A DNA stretch of 64,000 bases. Source: Cornus controversa. Lineage: Eukaryota > Streptophyta > Magnoliopsida > Cornales > Cornaceae. Made by a program: the position numbers and the translations under genes. Positions 45,347 through 60,000 of the stretch are shown piece by piece. Each line of letters begins with the position of its first letter. Positions within the stretch are counted from its first letter, which is position 1. The stretch covers positions 16,295,353 through 16,359,352 of the forward strand of contig CM048848.1 of the NCBI GenBank assembly GCA_026545225.1. The letters run 5' to 3'. Under the pieces are notes generated by a model. That model had not been told where the DNA came from, did no database searches, and was given only the letters and a program-made list of their open reading frames with translations.

Positions 45347-48300
45347 ACCATGTCAATCCGATATTCATCATAACCGTATGGTGCTTTGTTCCGAATCCGA
45401 CCGTTTGGACATCTAAAGGAAATAATTAGAAAGTTACCAACCATTTTAAACTTGTTGCATATGAGTTGTTTTGCTTCAAAAATCACATTCCAGGAGATGT
45501 CGTGCCATAATACGAATCGTATGTTGCTTTTTTCAGAATTAAACCGTCAAAGCGTGCCAAAGAAACGACGATCATGTCGATCCGATCTTCATCAAATTTC
45601 TTTTGTTTGACTTGTTTTGATTTGAAAAGTCCCATTTCAAGTGAAATCGTGCCATACTTAGAATTATACGTTACTTTATGCCAAATTCGACCGCGAGGAT
45701 GTCCTGAATCGAATAGAGTAATTCCTTGCTGCACTCATGAATGATCACATCCGTATGGTGCTTTGTGCTAAATTCGACCATCTGGACATTTAAAAGAAAC
45801 AATTAACAAGCTATGGATGATTTTAAACAAGTTTAGTTTCAGTTGTTCTGATTCAAAAACCCCATTCCTTGAGGAGTCGTGCCATAATCAGAATCATACG
45901 TTTCTTTTTTCCAAATTAAACCATCAAAGCGTCCAAAAGAAATGACGACCATGTCAATCCGATCTTCATCACAACCGCATGGTGCTTTGTTCCAAATTCG
46001 ACCGTTTGGACATCTAAAGGAAATAATTAGCAAGCTACCAACCAATTTAAACTTGTTTCGTTTGAGTTGTTTTGATTCAAAAACCACATTCCAGGAGAAG
46101 TCGTGCCATAATACAAATCGTATGTTGCTTTTTTCGAAATTAAACCGTCAGAGCGTCCCAAAGAAACGACGAGCATGTCGATCCGATCTTCATACAAGTT
46201 TGTTTGAGTTGTTCTGAGTCGAAAAGAACAATTCCTTGCAAAAATCAGGCATGACCACAACTGTATGGTGCTTTGTGCTAGAATTGACTGTCTGGATGTC
46301 TAGATAAATAGAGAATGACAACAACGGTTTTGAACTTGTTTCGTTTGACTTGTTTTGATTCAAAAAGTCTCAATCCAAGTGAAATCATGCCATACTTAGA
46401 ATTATACGTTACTTTATGCAAAATTCGACCGTGAGGAGGTCCTGAATCGAAAAGAGTAATTCCTTGCTGCACTCATGAATAATCACAACCGTATGGTGCT
46501 TTGTGCCAAATTCGACCATCTGGCCAACTAAAAGAAATAATTAGCAAGCTATCGATGATTTTAAACAAGTTTAGTTTGAGTTATTCTGATTAAAAAACCT
46601 TATTCTTGGAGGTGTCGTGCCATAATCAGAATCGTACGTTGCTTTTTTCCAAATTAGACCATCAAAGCGTCTAAAAGAAATGATGACCATATCAATCCGA
46701 TGTTCATCACAACCGTATGGTGCTTTGTTCCAAATTCGACCCTTTGGACATCTAAAGAAAACAATTAGCAAGCTACCAACAATTTTAAACTTGTTTCATT
46801 TGAGTTGTTTTGATTCGAAAATCCCATTGCAGGAGAACTCGTGCCATAATACGAATCGTACGTTGCTTTTTTCAAAATTAAACCGTCAAAGCGTCCCAAA
46901 GAAACGACGAGCACTTCGATCCGATCTTCATCTAATTTTGTTTGAGCCATTATGGTTCGAAAGAGCATGTCAGTGGAGAAATCGTGCAACGTCACAACCG
47001 TATGGTCTTTTGTGACAGATTCTACTGTCTGAACATTTAATAGAAATAGTTAGCACGCTATCAATGATTTGAAATTGTTTCACTTGGGTTGTTTTGATTT
47101 GAAATGCCCCATTCCTAGAGAAATTATCCCATAATTAGAATCGTACATTGCTTTTTACCAAATTAGACCGTCAAGACATCCAAAAAAACGACGAGCATGT
47201 CAATCCGATCTTCATCCAAGTTTGTTTGAGTTGTTCTGAGTCGAAAAGAACAATTCCTTGCAAAAATCAGGCATGACCACGACCGTATGATGCTTTGTGC
47301 TAGAATGGACCGTCTGGATGTCCAGAAGAATAGAGAATGACAACAACGGTTTCGAACTTGTTTCGTTTGACTTGTTTTGTTTCGAAAAGTCCGAATCCAA
47401 GTGAAAACGTGCCATACTTAGAATAATACGTTGCTTTATTCGAAATTCGACTGTGAGGACATCCTGAATCGAAAAGAGTAATTCCTTGCTGCACTCACGA
47501 ATGATCACAACCGTATGGTGCTTTGTGCCAAATTTGACCATCTGGACAACTAAAAGAACAATTAGCACGCTATCGATGATTTTAAACAAGTTTAGTTTGA
47601 GTTGTTCTGATTCAAAAACCCCATTCCTAGAGAAGTCGTGCCATAATCAGAATCGAACATTACTTTTTTCCAAATTAGACCATCAAAGCGTCCAAAAGAA
47701 ACGACGACCATGTTAATCCGAACTTCTTCACAACCGTATGGTGCTTTGTTCCAAATTCGACCATTTGGACATCTAAAGGAAACAATTAGCAAGCTACCAA
47801 CCATTTTAAACTTGTTTCATTTGAGTTGTTTTGCTTCGAAAACCACATTCCAGGAGAAGTCCTGCCATAATACGAATTGTATGTTACTTTTTTCGAAATT
47901 AAACCGTCAAAGCGTGCCAAAGAAACGACGATCATCTCGATTCGATCTTCATCCAAGTTTGTTTGAGTGGTTCTGAGTCGACAAGAACAATTCCATGCAA
48001 AATTCAGGCATGACCACGTCCTTATGGTGCTTTGTACTAGAATTGACCGTCTGGATGTCCAAAAGAATAGAGAATGACAACAACAGTTTTGAACTTGTTT
48101 CGTTTGACTTGTTTTGATTTGAAAAGTCCCAATCCAAGTGAAATCGTGCCATGCTTGGAATAATACGTTGCTTTATGCCAAATTCGACCGTGTGGACGTC
48201 CTGAATCGAAAAGAGTAATTCATTGCTGCACTCATAAATGATCACATCCGTATGGTGCTTTGTGCCAAATTCGACCATCTGGACAACTAAAAGAAACGAT

Positions 48301-51193
48301 TAGCAAGCTATCGATGATTTTAAACAAGTTTAGTTTGAGTTGTTCTGATTCAAAAACCCGATTCCTCGAGGAGTCGTGCCATAATCGGAAAGCGTCCAAA
48401 AGAAATGACGACCATGTCAATCCGATATTCATCAGAACCGTATGGTACTTTGTTCCAAATTCAACTGTTTTGACATCTAAAGGAAACAATTAGCAAGCTA
48501 CCAACCATTATAAACTTGTTGCATTTGAGTTGTTTTGCTTCGAAAACCACATTCCAGGAGAAGTCGCGCCATAATACGAATCGTATGTTACTTTTTTTGA
48601 AATTAAACCGTCGAAGCGTGCCAAAGAAACGACGACCATGTCGATCCGATCTTCATCCAAGTTTGTTTGAGTTGTTCTAAGTCGAAAAGAACAATTCCTT
48701 GAAAAAATCAAGCATGACCACAACCGTATGGTGCTTTGTGCTATAATTGACCGTCTGAATGTCCAGAAGAATGGAAAATGACAACAATGGTTTTGAACTT
48801 GTTTTGTTTGACTTGTTTTGAGGAGAAAAGTCCCAATCCAAGTGTAATCGTGCCATACTTAGAATTATACGTGCTTTATGCTAAATTCGAATGTGAGGAC
48901 GCCCTGAATCGAAAAGAGTAATTGCATGCTGCACTCATGAATAATCACAATCGTATGGTCGTTTATGCCAAACTCGACCATCTGGCCAACTAAAAGAGAC
49001 AATTAGCCAGCTATCGACGATTTTTAACAAGTTTAGTTTGAGTTGTTCGGATACAAAAATCCCATTCCTGGAGAAGTCGTGCCATAATCAAAATCGTACG
49101 TTGCTTTTGTCCAAATTAGACCATCAAAGCGTCCAAAAGAAATGACCACCATATAAATCCGATCTTCATCACAATCGTATGGTGCTTTGTTCCAAATTCG
49201 ACCGTTTGGACATCTAAAGAAAATAATTAGCATGCTACCAACGATTTTAAACTTGTTTCATTTGAGTTGTTTTGATTCGAAAACCCCATTGCAGGAGAAC
49301 TCGTGCCATAATACGAATCGTACGTTGCTTTTTTCGAAATTAAACCGTCAAAGCGTCCCAGAGAAACGCCGAGCATGTCAATCCGATCTTCATCTAGTTT
49401 TGTTTGGGCCATTATGATTCGAAAGAGCAAGTCAATAGAGAAATCGTGCAACATCACAACTGTATGGTCTTTTGTGACAGACTCTACAGTCTGAACATTT
49501 AACAGAAACAATTAGCACGTTATCAGTGATTTGAAATTGTTTCCCTTGGGTTGTTTTGATTTGAAATGCCCCGTTCCTAGAGAAATTATCCCGTAATTAG
49601 AATCGTACATTGCTTTTTACCAAATTGGACCGTCAAGACATCCAAAAGAAACGACGAGCATGTCAATCCGATCTTCATCCAAGTTTGTTTTAGTTGTTCT
49701 GAGTCGAAAAGAACAATTCCTTTCAAAAATCAAGCATGACCACAACCGTATGATACTTTGTGCTAGAATTGACCGTCTGGATGTCCAGAAGAACAGAGAA
49801 TGACAACAACGGTTTCGAACTTGTTTCGTTTGACTTGTTTTGATTACAAAAGTCCGAATCCAAGTGCAATCGTGCCATACTTAGAATTATACGTTACTTT
49901 ATGCCAAATTCGACCGCGAGGACGTCCTGAATCGAATAGAGTAATTCCTTGCTGCACTTATGAATGATCACATCCGTATGGTGCTTTGTGCTAAATTCGA
50001 CCATCTAGACATTTAAAAGAAATAATTAACAAGCTATCGATGATTTTAAACAAGTTTAGTTTCAGTTGTTCTGATTCAAAAACCCCATTCCTGGAGGAGT
50101 CGTGCCATAATCGGAATTGTACGTTTCTTTTTTCCAAATTAGACCATCAAAGCGTCCAAAAGAAATGACGACCAAGTCACTCCGATATTCAACACAACCG
50201 CATGGTGCTTTGTTCCAAATTCGACCGTTTGGATATCTAAAGGAAACAATTAGCAAGCTACCAACGATTTTAAACTTGTTTTATTTGAGTTGTTTTGATT
50301 CGAAAACCCCATTGCAGGAGAACTCGTGCCATAATACGAATCGTACGTTGCTTTTTTTGAAATTAAATAGTCAAAGCATCCCAAAGAAACGACGAGCATT
50401 TCGATCCGATCTTCATCTAATTTTGTTTGAGCCATTATGGTTCGAAAGAGCATGTCAGTAGAGAAATCGTGCAATGTCACAACCGTATGGTCTTTTGTGA
50501 CAGATTCTACTGTCTGAACATTTAACAGAAACAGTTAGCACGCTATCAATGATTTGAAATTATTTCACTTGGGTTATTTTGATTTGAAATGCCCCATTCC
50601 TAGAGAAATTATCCCATAATTAGAATCGTACATTGCTTTTTACCAAATTAGACCATCAAGACATCCAAAAGAAACGACGAGCATGTCAATCCTATCTTCA
50701 TCCAAGTTTATTTGAGTTGTTCCGAGTCGAAAAGAACAATTCCATGCAAAAATCAGGCATGACCACAACCGTATGATGCTTTGTGCTAGAATTGACCGTC
50801 TGGATGTCCAGAAGAATAGAGAATGACAACAACGATTTTGAACTTGTTTCGTTTGAGTTATTTTGATTCGAGAAGTCCGAATCCAAGTGAAATCATGCCA
50901 TACTTAGAATTATACGTTGCTTTATGCCAAATTCGACTGTGAGGACGTCCTCAATCAAAAAGAGTAATTCCATGCTGCACTCATAGATGATCACATCCGT
51001 ATGGTGCTATGTGCCAAATTCGACCATTTCGGCAACTAAAAGAAATAATTAGCAAGCTATCGATGATTTGAAACAAGTTTTGTTTGACTTGTTCTGATTC
51101 AAAAACCCCATTCCTGGAGGAATCGTGCCATAATCGGAATCGTACGTTTCTTTTTTCCAAATTAGACCATCAAAGCGTCCAAAAGAAATGACG
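45347..51193 (+). repeat. 5847-bp higher-order satellite repeat, copy 2
   Basis: Collinear with copies 3 and 4 without any length change. Differences private to this copy that I noticed are C-to-T or G-to-A changes at 46672, 48788, 48951, 49175 and 49453, which puts identity above 99.8%. No coding content is supported. Confidence 0.95.
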
Positions 51194-54100
51194 ACCATGT
51201 CAATCCGATATTCATCATAACCGTATGGTGCTTTGTTCCGAATCCGACCGTTTGGACATCTAAAGGAAATAATTAGAAAGTTACCAACCATTTTAAACTT
51301 GTTGCATATGAGTTGTTTTGCTTCAAAAATCACATTCCAGGAGATGTCGTGCCATAATACGAATCGTATGTTGCTTTTTTCAGAATTAAACCGTCAAAGC
51401 GTGCCAAAGAAACGACGATCATGTCGATCCGATCTTCATCAAATTTCTTTTGTTTGACTTGTTTTGATTTGAAAAGTCCCATTTCAAGTGAAATCGTGCC
51501 ATACTTAGAATTATACGTTACTTTATGCCAAATTCGACCGCGAGGATGTCCTGAATCGAATAGAGTAATTCCTTGCTGCACTCATGAATGATCACATCCG
51601 TATGGTGCTTTGTGCTAAATTCGACCATCTGGACATTTAAAAGAAACAATTAACAAGCTATGGATGATTTTAAACAAGTTTAGTTTCAGTTGTTCTGATT
51701 CAAAAACCCCATTCCTTGAGGAGTCGTGCCATAATCAGAATCATACGTTTCTTTTTTCCAAATTAAACCATCAAAGCGTCCAAAAGAAATGACGACCATG
51801 TCAATCCGATCTTCATCACAACCGCATGGTGCTTTGTTCCAAATTCGACCGTTTGGACATCTAAAGGAAATAATTAGCAAGCTACCAACCAATTTAAACT
51901 TGTTTCGTTTGAGTTGTTTTGATTCAAAAACCACATTCCAGGAGAAGTCGTGCCATAATACAAATCGTATGTTGCTTTTTTCGAAATTAAATCGTCAGAG
52001 CGTCCCAAAGAAACGACGAGCATGTCGATCCGATCTTCATACAAGTTTGTTTGAGTTGTTCTGAGTCGAAAAGAACAATTCCTTGCAAAAATCAGGCATG
52101 ACCACAACTGTATGGTGCTTTGTGCTAGAATTGACTGTCTGGATGTCTAGATAAATAGAGAATGACAACAACGGTTTTGAACTTGTTTCGTTTGACTTGT
52201 TTTGATTCAAAAAGTCTCAATCCAAGTGAAATCATGCCATACTTAGAATTATACGTTACTTTATGCAAAATTCGACCGTGAGGAGGTCCTGAATCGAAAA
52301 GAGTAATTCCTTGCTGCACTCATGAATAATCACAACCGTATGGTGCTTTGTGCCAAATTCGACCATCTGGCCAACTAAAAGAAATAATTAGCAAGCTATC
52401 GATGATTTTAAACAAGTTTAGTTTGAGTTATTCTGATTAAAAAACCTTATTCTTGGAGGTGTCGTGCCATAATCAGAATCGTACGTTGCTTTTTTCCAAA
52501 TTAGACCATCAAAGCGTCCAAAAGAAATGATGACCATATCAATCCGATGTTCATCACAACCGTATGGTGCTTTGTTCCAAATTCGACCCTTTGGACATCT
52601 AAAGAAAACAATTAGCAAGCTACCAACAATTTTAAACTTGTTTCATTTGAGTTGTTTTGATTCGAAAATCCCATTGCAGGAGAACTCGTGCCATAATACG
52701 AATCGTACGTTGCTTTTTTCAAAATTAAACCGTCAAAGCGTCCCAAAGAAACGACGAGCACTTCGATCCGATCTTCATCTAATTTTGTTTGAGCCATTAT
52801 GGTTCGAAAGAGCATGTCAGTGGAGAAATCGTGCAACGTCACAACCGTATGGTCTTTTGTGACAGATTCTACTGTCTGAACATTTAATAGAAATAGTTAG
52901 CACGCTATCAATGATTTGAAATTGTTTCACTTGGGTTGTTTTGATTTGAAATGCCCCATTCCTAGAGAAATTATCCCATAATTAGAATCGTACATTGCTT
53001 TTTACCAAATTAGACCGTCAAGACATCCAAAAAAACGACGAGCATGTCAATCCGATCTTCATCCAAGTTTGTTTGAGTTGTTCTGAGTCGAAAAGAACAA
53101 TTCCTTGCAAAAATCAGGCATGACCACGACCGTATGATGCTTTGTGCTAGAATGGACCGTCTGGATGTCCAGAAGAATAGAGAATGACAACAACGGTTTC
53201 GAACTTGTTTCGTTTGACTTGTTTTGTTTCGAAAAGTCCGAATCCAAGTGAAAACGTGCCATACTTAGAATAATACGTTGCTTTATTCGAAATTCGACTG
53301 TGAGGACATCCTGAATCGAAAAGAGTAATTCCTTGCTGCACTCACGAATGATCACAACCGTATGGTGCTTTGTGCCAAATTTGACCATCTGGACAACTAA
53401 AAGAACAATTAGCACGCTATCGATGATTTTAAACAAGTTTAGTTTGAGTTGTTCTGATTCAAAAACCCCATTCCTAGAGAAGTCGTGCCATAATCAGAAT
53501 CGAACATTACTTTTTTCCAAATTAGACCATCAAAGCGTCCAAAAGAAACGACGACCATGTTAATCCGAACTTCTTCACAACCGTATGGTGCTTTGTTCCA
53601 AATTCGACCATTTGGACATCTAAAGGAAACAATTAGCAAGCTACCAACCATTTTAAACTTGTTTCATTTGAGTTGTTTTGCTTCGAAAACCACATTCCAG
53701 GAGAAGTCCTGCCATAATACGAATTGTATGTTACTTTTTTCGAAATTAAACCGTCAAAGCGTGCCAAAGAAACGACGATCATCTCGATTCGATCTTCATC
53801 CAAGTTTGTTTGAGTGGTTCTGAGTCGACAAGAACAATTCCATGCAAAATTCAGGCATGACCACGTCCTTATGGTGCTTTGTACTAGAATTGACCGTCTG
53901 GATGTCCAAAAGAATAGAGAATGACAACAACAGTTTTGAACTTGTTTCGTTTGACTTGTTTTGATTTGAAAAGTCCCAATCCAAGTGAAATCGTGCCATG
54001 CTTGGAATAATACGTTGCTTTATGCCAAATTCGACCGTGTGGACGTCCTGAATCGAAAAGAGTAATTCATTGCTGCACTCATAAATGATCACATCCGTAT

Positions 54101-57040
54101 GGTGCTTTGTGCCAAATTCGACCATCTGGACAACTAAAAGAAACGATTAGCAAGCTATCGATGATTTTAAACAAGTTTAGTTTGAGTTGTTCTGATTCAA
54201 AAACCCGATTCCTCGAGGAGTCGTGCCATAATCGGAAAGCGTCCAAAAGAAATGACGACCATGTCAATCCGATATTCATCAGAACCGTATGGTACTTTGT
54301 TCCAAATTCAACTGTTTTGACATCTAAAGGAAACAATTAGCAAGCTACCAACCATTATAAACTTGTTGCATTTGAGTTGTTTTGCTTCGAAAACCACATT
54401 CCAGGAGAAGTCGCGCCATAATACGAATCGTATGTTACTTTTTTTGAAATTAAACCGTCGAAGCGTGCCAAAGAAACGACGACCATGTCGATCCGATCTT
54501 CATCCAAGTTTGTTTGAGTTGTTCTAAGTCGAAAAGAACAATTCCTTGAAAAAATCAAGCATGACCACAACCGTATGGTGCTTTGTGCTATAATTGACCG
54601 TCTGAATGTCCAGAAGAATGGAAAATGACAACAACGGTTTTGAACTTGTTTTGTTTGACTTGTTTTGAGGAGAAAAGTCCCAATCCAAGTGTAATCGTGC
54701 CATACTTAGAATTATACGTGCTTTATGCTAAATTCGAATGTGAGGACGCCCTGAATCGAAAAGAGTAATTGCATGCTGCACTCATGAATAATCACAACCG
54801 TATGGTCGTTTATGCCAAACTCGACCATCTGGCCAACTAAAAGAGACAATTAGCCAGCTATCGACGATTTTTAACAAGTTTAGTTTGAGTTGTTCGGATA
54901 CAAAAATCCCATTCCTGGAGAAGTCGTGCCATAATCAAAATCGTACGTTGCTTTTGTCCAAATTAGACCATCAAAGCGTCCAAAAGAAATGACCACCATA
55001 TAAATCCGATCTTCATCACAACCGTATGGTGCTTTGTTCCAAATTCGACCGTTTGGACATCTAAAGAAAATAATTAGCATGCTACCAACGATTTTAAACT
55101 TGTTTCATTTGAGTTGTTTTGATTCGAAAACCCCATTGCAGGAGAACTCGTGCCATAATACGAATCGTACGTTGCTTTTTTCGAAATTAAACCGTCAAAG
55201 CGTCCCAGAGAAACGCCGAGCATGTCAATCCGATCTTCATCTAGTTTTGTTTGGGCCATTATGATTCGAAAGAGCAAGTCAATAGAGAAATCGTGCAACG
55301 TCACAACTGTATGGTCTTTTGTGACAGACTCTACAGTCTGAACATTTAACAGAAACAATTAGCACGTTATCAGTGATTTGAAATTGTTTCCCTTGGGTTG
55401 TTTTGATTTGAAATGCCCCGTTCCTAGAGAAATTATCCCGTAATTAGAATCGTACATTGCTTTTTACCAAATTGGACCGTCAAGACATCCAAAAGAAACG
55501 ACGAGCATGTCAATCCGATCTTCATCCAAGTTTGTTTTAGTTGTTCTGAGTCGAAAAGAACAATTCCTTTCAAAAATCAAGCATGACCACAACCGTATGA
55601 TACTTTGTGCTAGAATTGACCGTCTGGATGTCCAGAAGAACAGAGAATGACAACAACGGTTTCGAACTTGTTTCGTTTGACTTGTTTTGATTACAAAAGT
55701 CCGAATCCAAGTGCAATCGTGCCATACTTAGAATTATACGTTACTTTATGCCAAATTCGACCGCGAGGACGTCCTGAATCGAATAGAGTAATTCCTTGCT
55801 GCACTTATGAATGATCACATCCGTATGGTGCTTTGTGCTAAATTCGACCATCTAGACATTTAAAAGAAATAATTAACAAGCTATCGATGATTTTAAACAA
55901 GTTTAGTTTCAGTTGTTCTGATTCAAAAACCCCATTCCTGGAGGAGTCGTGCCATAATCGGAATTGTACGTTTCTTTTTTCCAAATTAGACCATCAAAGC
56001 GTCCAAAAGAAATGACGACCAAGTCACTCCGATATTCAACACAACCGCATGGTGCTTTGTTCCAAATTCGACCGTTTGGATATCTAAAGGAAACAATTAG
56101 CAAGCTACCAACGATTTTAAACTTGTTTTATTTGAGTTGTTTTGATTCGAAAACCCCATTGCAGGAGAACTCGTGCCATAATACGAATCGTACGTTGCTT
56201 TTTTTGAAATTAAATAGTCAAAGCATCCCAAAGAAACGACGAGCATTTCGATCCGATCTTCATCTAATTTTGTTTGAGCCATTATGGTTCGAAAGAGCAT
56301 GTCAGTAGAGAAATCGTGCAATGTCACAACCGTATGGTCTTTTGTGACAGATTCTACTGTCTGAACATTTAACAGAAACAGTTAGCACGCTATCAATGAT
56401 TTGAAATTATTTCACTTGGGTTATTTTGATTTGAAATGCCCCATTCCTAGAGAAATTATCCCATAATTAGAATCGTACATTGCTTTTTACCAAATTAGAC
56501 CATCAAGACATCCAAAAGAAACGACGAGCATGTCAATCCTATCTTCATCCAAGTTTATTTGAGTTGTTCCGAGTCGAAAAGAACAATTCCATGCAAAAAT
56601 CAGGCATGACCACAACCGTATGATGCTTTGTGCTAGAATTGACCGTCTGGATGTCCAGAAGAATAGAGAATGACAACAACGATTTTGAACTTGTTTCGTT
56701 TGAGTTATTTTGATTCGAGAAGTCCGAATCCAAGTGAAATCATGCCATACTTAGAATTATACGTTGCTTTATGCCAAATTCGACTGTGAGGACGTCCTCA
56801 ATCAAAAAGAGTAATTCCATGCTGCACTCATAGATGATCACATCCGTATGGTGCTATGTGCCAAATTCGACCATTTCGGCAACTAAAAGAAATAATTAGC
56901 AAGCTATCGATGATTTGAAACAAGTTTTGTTTGACTTGTTCTGATTCAAAAACCCCATTCCTGGAGGAATCGTGCCATAATCGGAATCGTACGTTTCTTT
57001 TTTCCAAATTAGACCATCAAAGCGTCCAAAAGAAATGACG
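51194..57040 (+). repeat. 5847-bp higher-order satellite repeat, copy 3
   Basis: Same length and internal order as copies 2 and 4. The only private change noticed is a C-to-T at 51992. Such uniformity points to very recent amplification or efficient homogenisation. Confidence 0.95.
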
Positions 57041-60000
57041 ACCATGTCAATCCGATATTCATCATAACCGTATGGTGCTTTGTTCCGAATCCGACCGTTT
57101 GGACATCTAAAGGAAATAATTAGAAAGTTACCAACCATTTTAAACTTGTTGCATATGAGTTGTTTTGCTTCAAAAATCACATTCCAGGAGATGTCGTGCC
57201 ATAATACGAATCGTATGTTGCTTTTTTCAGAATTAAACCGTCAAAGCGTGCCAAAGAAACGACGATCATGTCGATCCGATCTTCATCAAATTTCTTTTGT
57301 TTGACTTGTTTTGATTTGAAAAGTCCCATTTCAAGTGAAATCGTGCCATACTTAGAATTATACGTTACTTTATGCCAAATTCGACCGCGAGGATGTCCTG
57401 AATCGAATAGAGTAATTCCTTGCTGCACTCATGAATGATCACATCCGTATGGTGCTTTGTGCTAAATTCGACCATCTGGACATTTAAAAGAAACAATTAA
57501 CAAGCTATGGATGATTTTAAACAAGTTTAGTTTCAGTTGTTCTGATTCAAAAACCCCATTCCTTGAGGAGTCGTGCCATAATCAGAATCATACGTTTCTT
57601 TTTTCCAAATTAAACCATCAAAGCGTCCAAAAGAAATGACGACCATGTCAATCCGATCTTCATCACAACCGCATGGTGCTTTGTTCCAAATTCGACCGTT
57701 TGGACATCTAAAGGAAATAATTAGCAAGCTACCAACCAATTTAAACTTGTTTCGTTTGAGTTGTTTTGATTCAAAAACCACATTCCAGGAGAAGTCGTGC
57801 CATAATACAAATCGTATGTTGCTTTTTTCGAAATTAAACCGTCAGAGCGTCCCAAAGAAACGACGAGCATGTCGATCCGATCTTCATACAAGTTTGTTTG
57901 AGTTGTTCTGAGTCGAAAAGAACAATTCCTTGCAAAAATCAGGCATGACCACAACTGTATGGTGCTTTGTGCTAGAATTGACTGTCTGGATGTCTAGATA
58001 AATAGAGAATGACAACAACGGTTTTGAACTTGTTTCGTTTGACTTGTTTTGATTCAAAAAGTCTCAATCCAAGTGAAATCATGCCATACTTAGAATTATA
58101 CGTTACTTTATGCAAAATTCGACCGTGAGGAGGTCCTGAATCGAAAAGAGTAATTCCTTGCTGCACTCATGAATAATCACAACCGTATGGTGCTTTGTGC
58201 CAAATTCGACCATCTGGCCAACTAAAAGAAATAATTAGCAAGCTATCGATGATTTTAAACAAGTTTAGTTTGAGTTATTCTGATTAAAAAACCTTATTCT
58301 TGGAGGTGTCGTGCCATAATCAGAATCGTACGTTGCTTTTTTCCAAATTAGACCATCAAAGCGTCCAAAAGAAATGATGACCATATCAATCCGATGTTCA
58401 TCACAACCGTATGGTGCTTTGTTCCAAATTCGACCCTTTGGACATCTAAAGAAAACAATTAGCAAGCTACCAACAATTTTAAACTTGTTTCATTTGAGTT
58501 GTTTTGATTCGAAAATCCCATTGCAGGAGAACTCGTGCCATAATACGAATCGTACGTTGCTTTTTTCAAAATTAAACCGTCAAAGCGTCCCAAAGAAACG
58601 ACGAGCACTTCGATCCGATCTTCATCTAATTTTGTTTGAGCCATTATGGTTCGAAAGAGCATGTCAGTGGAGAAATCGTGCAACGTCACAACCGTATGGT
58701 CTTTTGTGACAGATTCTACTGTCTGAACATTTAATAGAAATAGTTAGCACGCTATCAATGATTTGAAATTGTTTCACTTGGGTTGTTTTGATTTGAAATG
58801 CCCCATTCCTAGAGAAATTATCCCATAATTAGAATCGTACATTGCTTTTTACCAAATTAGACCGTCAAGACATCCAAAAAAACGACGAGCATGTCAATCC
58901 GATCTTCATCCAAGTTTGTTTGAGTTGTTCTGAGTCGAAAAGAATAATTCCTTGCAAAAATCAGGCATGACCACGACCGTATGATGCTTTGTGCTAGAAT
59001 GGACCGTCTGGATGTCCAGAAGAATAGAGAATGACAACAACGGTTTCGAACTTGTTTCGTTTGACTTGTTTTGTTTCGAAAAGTCCGAATCCAAGTGAAA
59101 ACGTGCCATACTTAGAATAATACGTTGCTTTATTCGAAATTCGACTGTGAGGACATCCTGAATCGAAAAGAGTAATTCCTTGCTGCACTCACGAATGATC
59201 ACAACCGTATGGTGCTTTGTGCCAAATTTGACCATCTGGACAACTAAAAGAACAATTAGCACGCTATCGATGATTTTAAACAAGTTTAGTTTGAGTTGTT
59301 CTGATTCAAAAACCCCATTCCTAGAGAAGTCGTGCCATAATCAGAATCGAACATTACTTTTTTCCAAATTAGACCATCAAAGCGTCCAAAAGAAACGACG
59401 ACCATGTTAATCCGAACTTCTTCACAACCGTATGGTGCTTTGTTCCAAATTCGACCATTTGGACATCTAAAGGAAACAATTAGCAAGCTACCAACCATTT
59501 TAAACTTGTTTCATTTGAGTTGTTTTGCTTCGAAAACCACATTCCAGGAGAAGTCCTGCCATAATACGAATTGTATGTTACTTTTTTCGAAATTAAACCG
59601 TCAAAGCGTGCCAAAGAAACGACGATCATCTCGATTCGATCTTCATCCAAGTTTGTTTGAGTGGTTCTGAGTCGACAAGAACAATTCCATGCAAAATTCA
59701 GGCATGACCACGTCCTTATGGTGCTTTGTACTAGAATTGACCGTCTGGATGTCCAAAAGAATAGAGAATGACAACAACAGTTTTGAACTTGTTTCGTTTG
59801 ACTTGTTTTGATTTGAAAAGTCCCAATCCAAGTGAAATCGTGCCATGCTTGGAATAATACGTTGCTTTATGCCAAATTCGACCGTGTGGACGTCCTGAAT
59901 CGAAAAGAGTAATTCATTGCTGCACTCATAAATGATCACATCCGTATGGTGCTTTGTGCCAAATTCGACCATCTGGACAACTAAAAGAAACGATTAGCAA

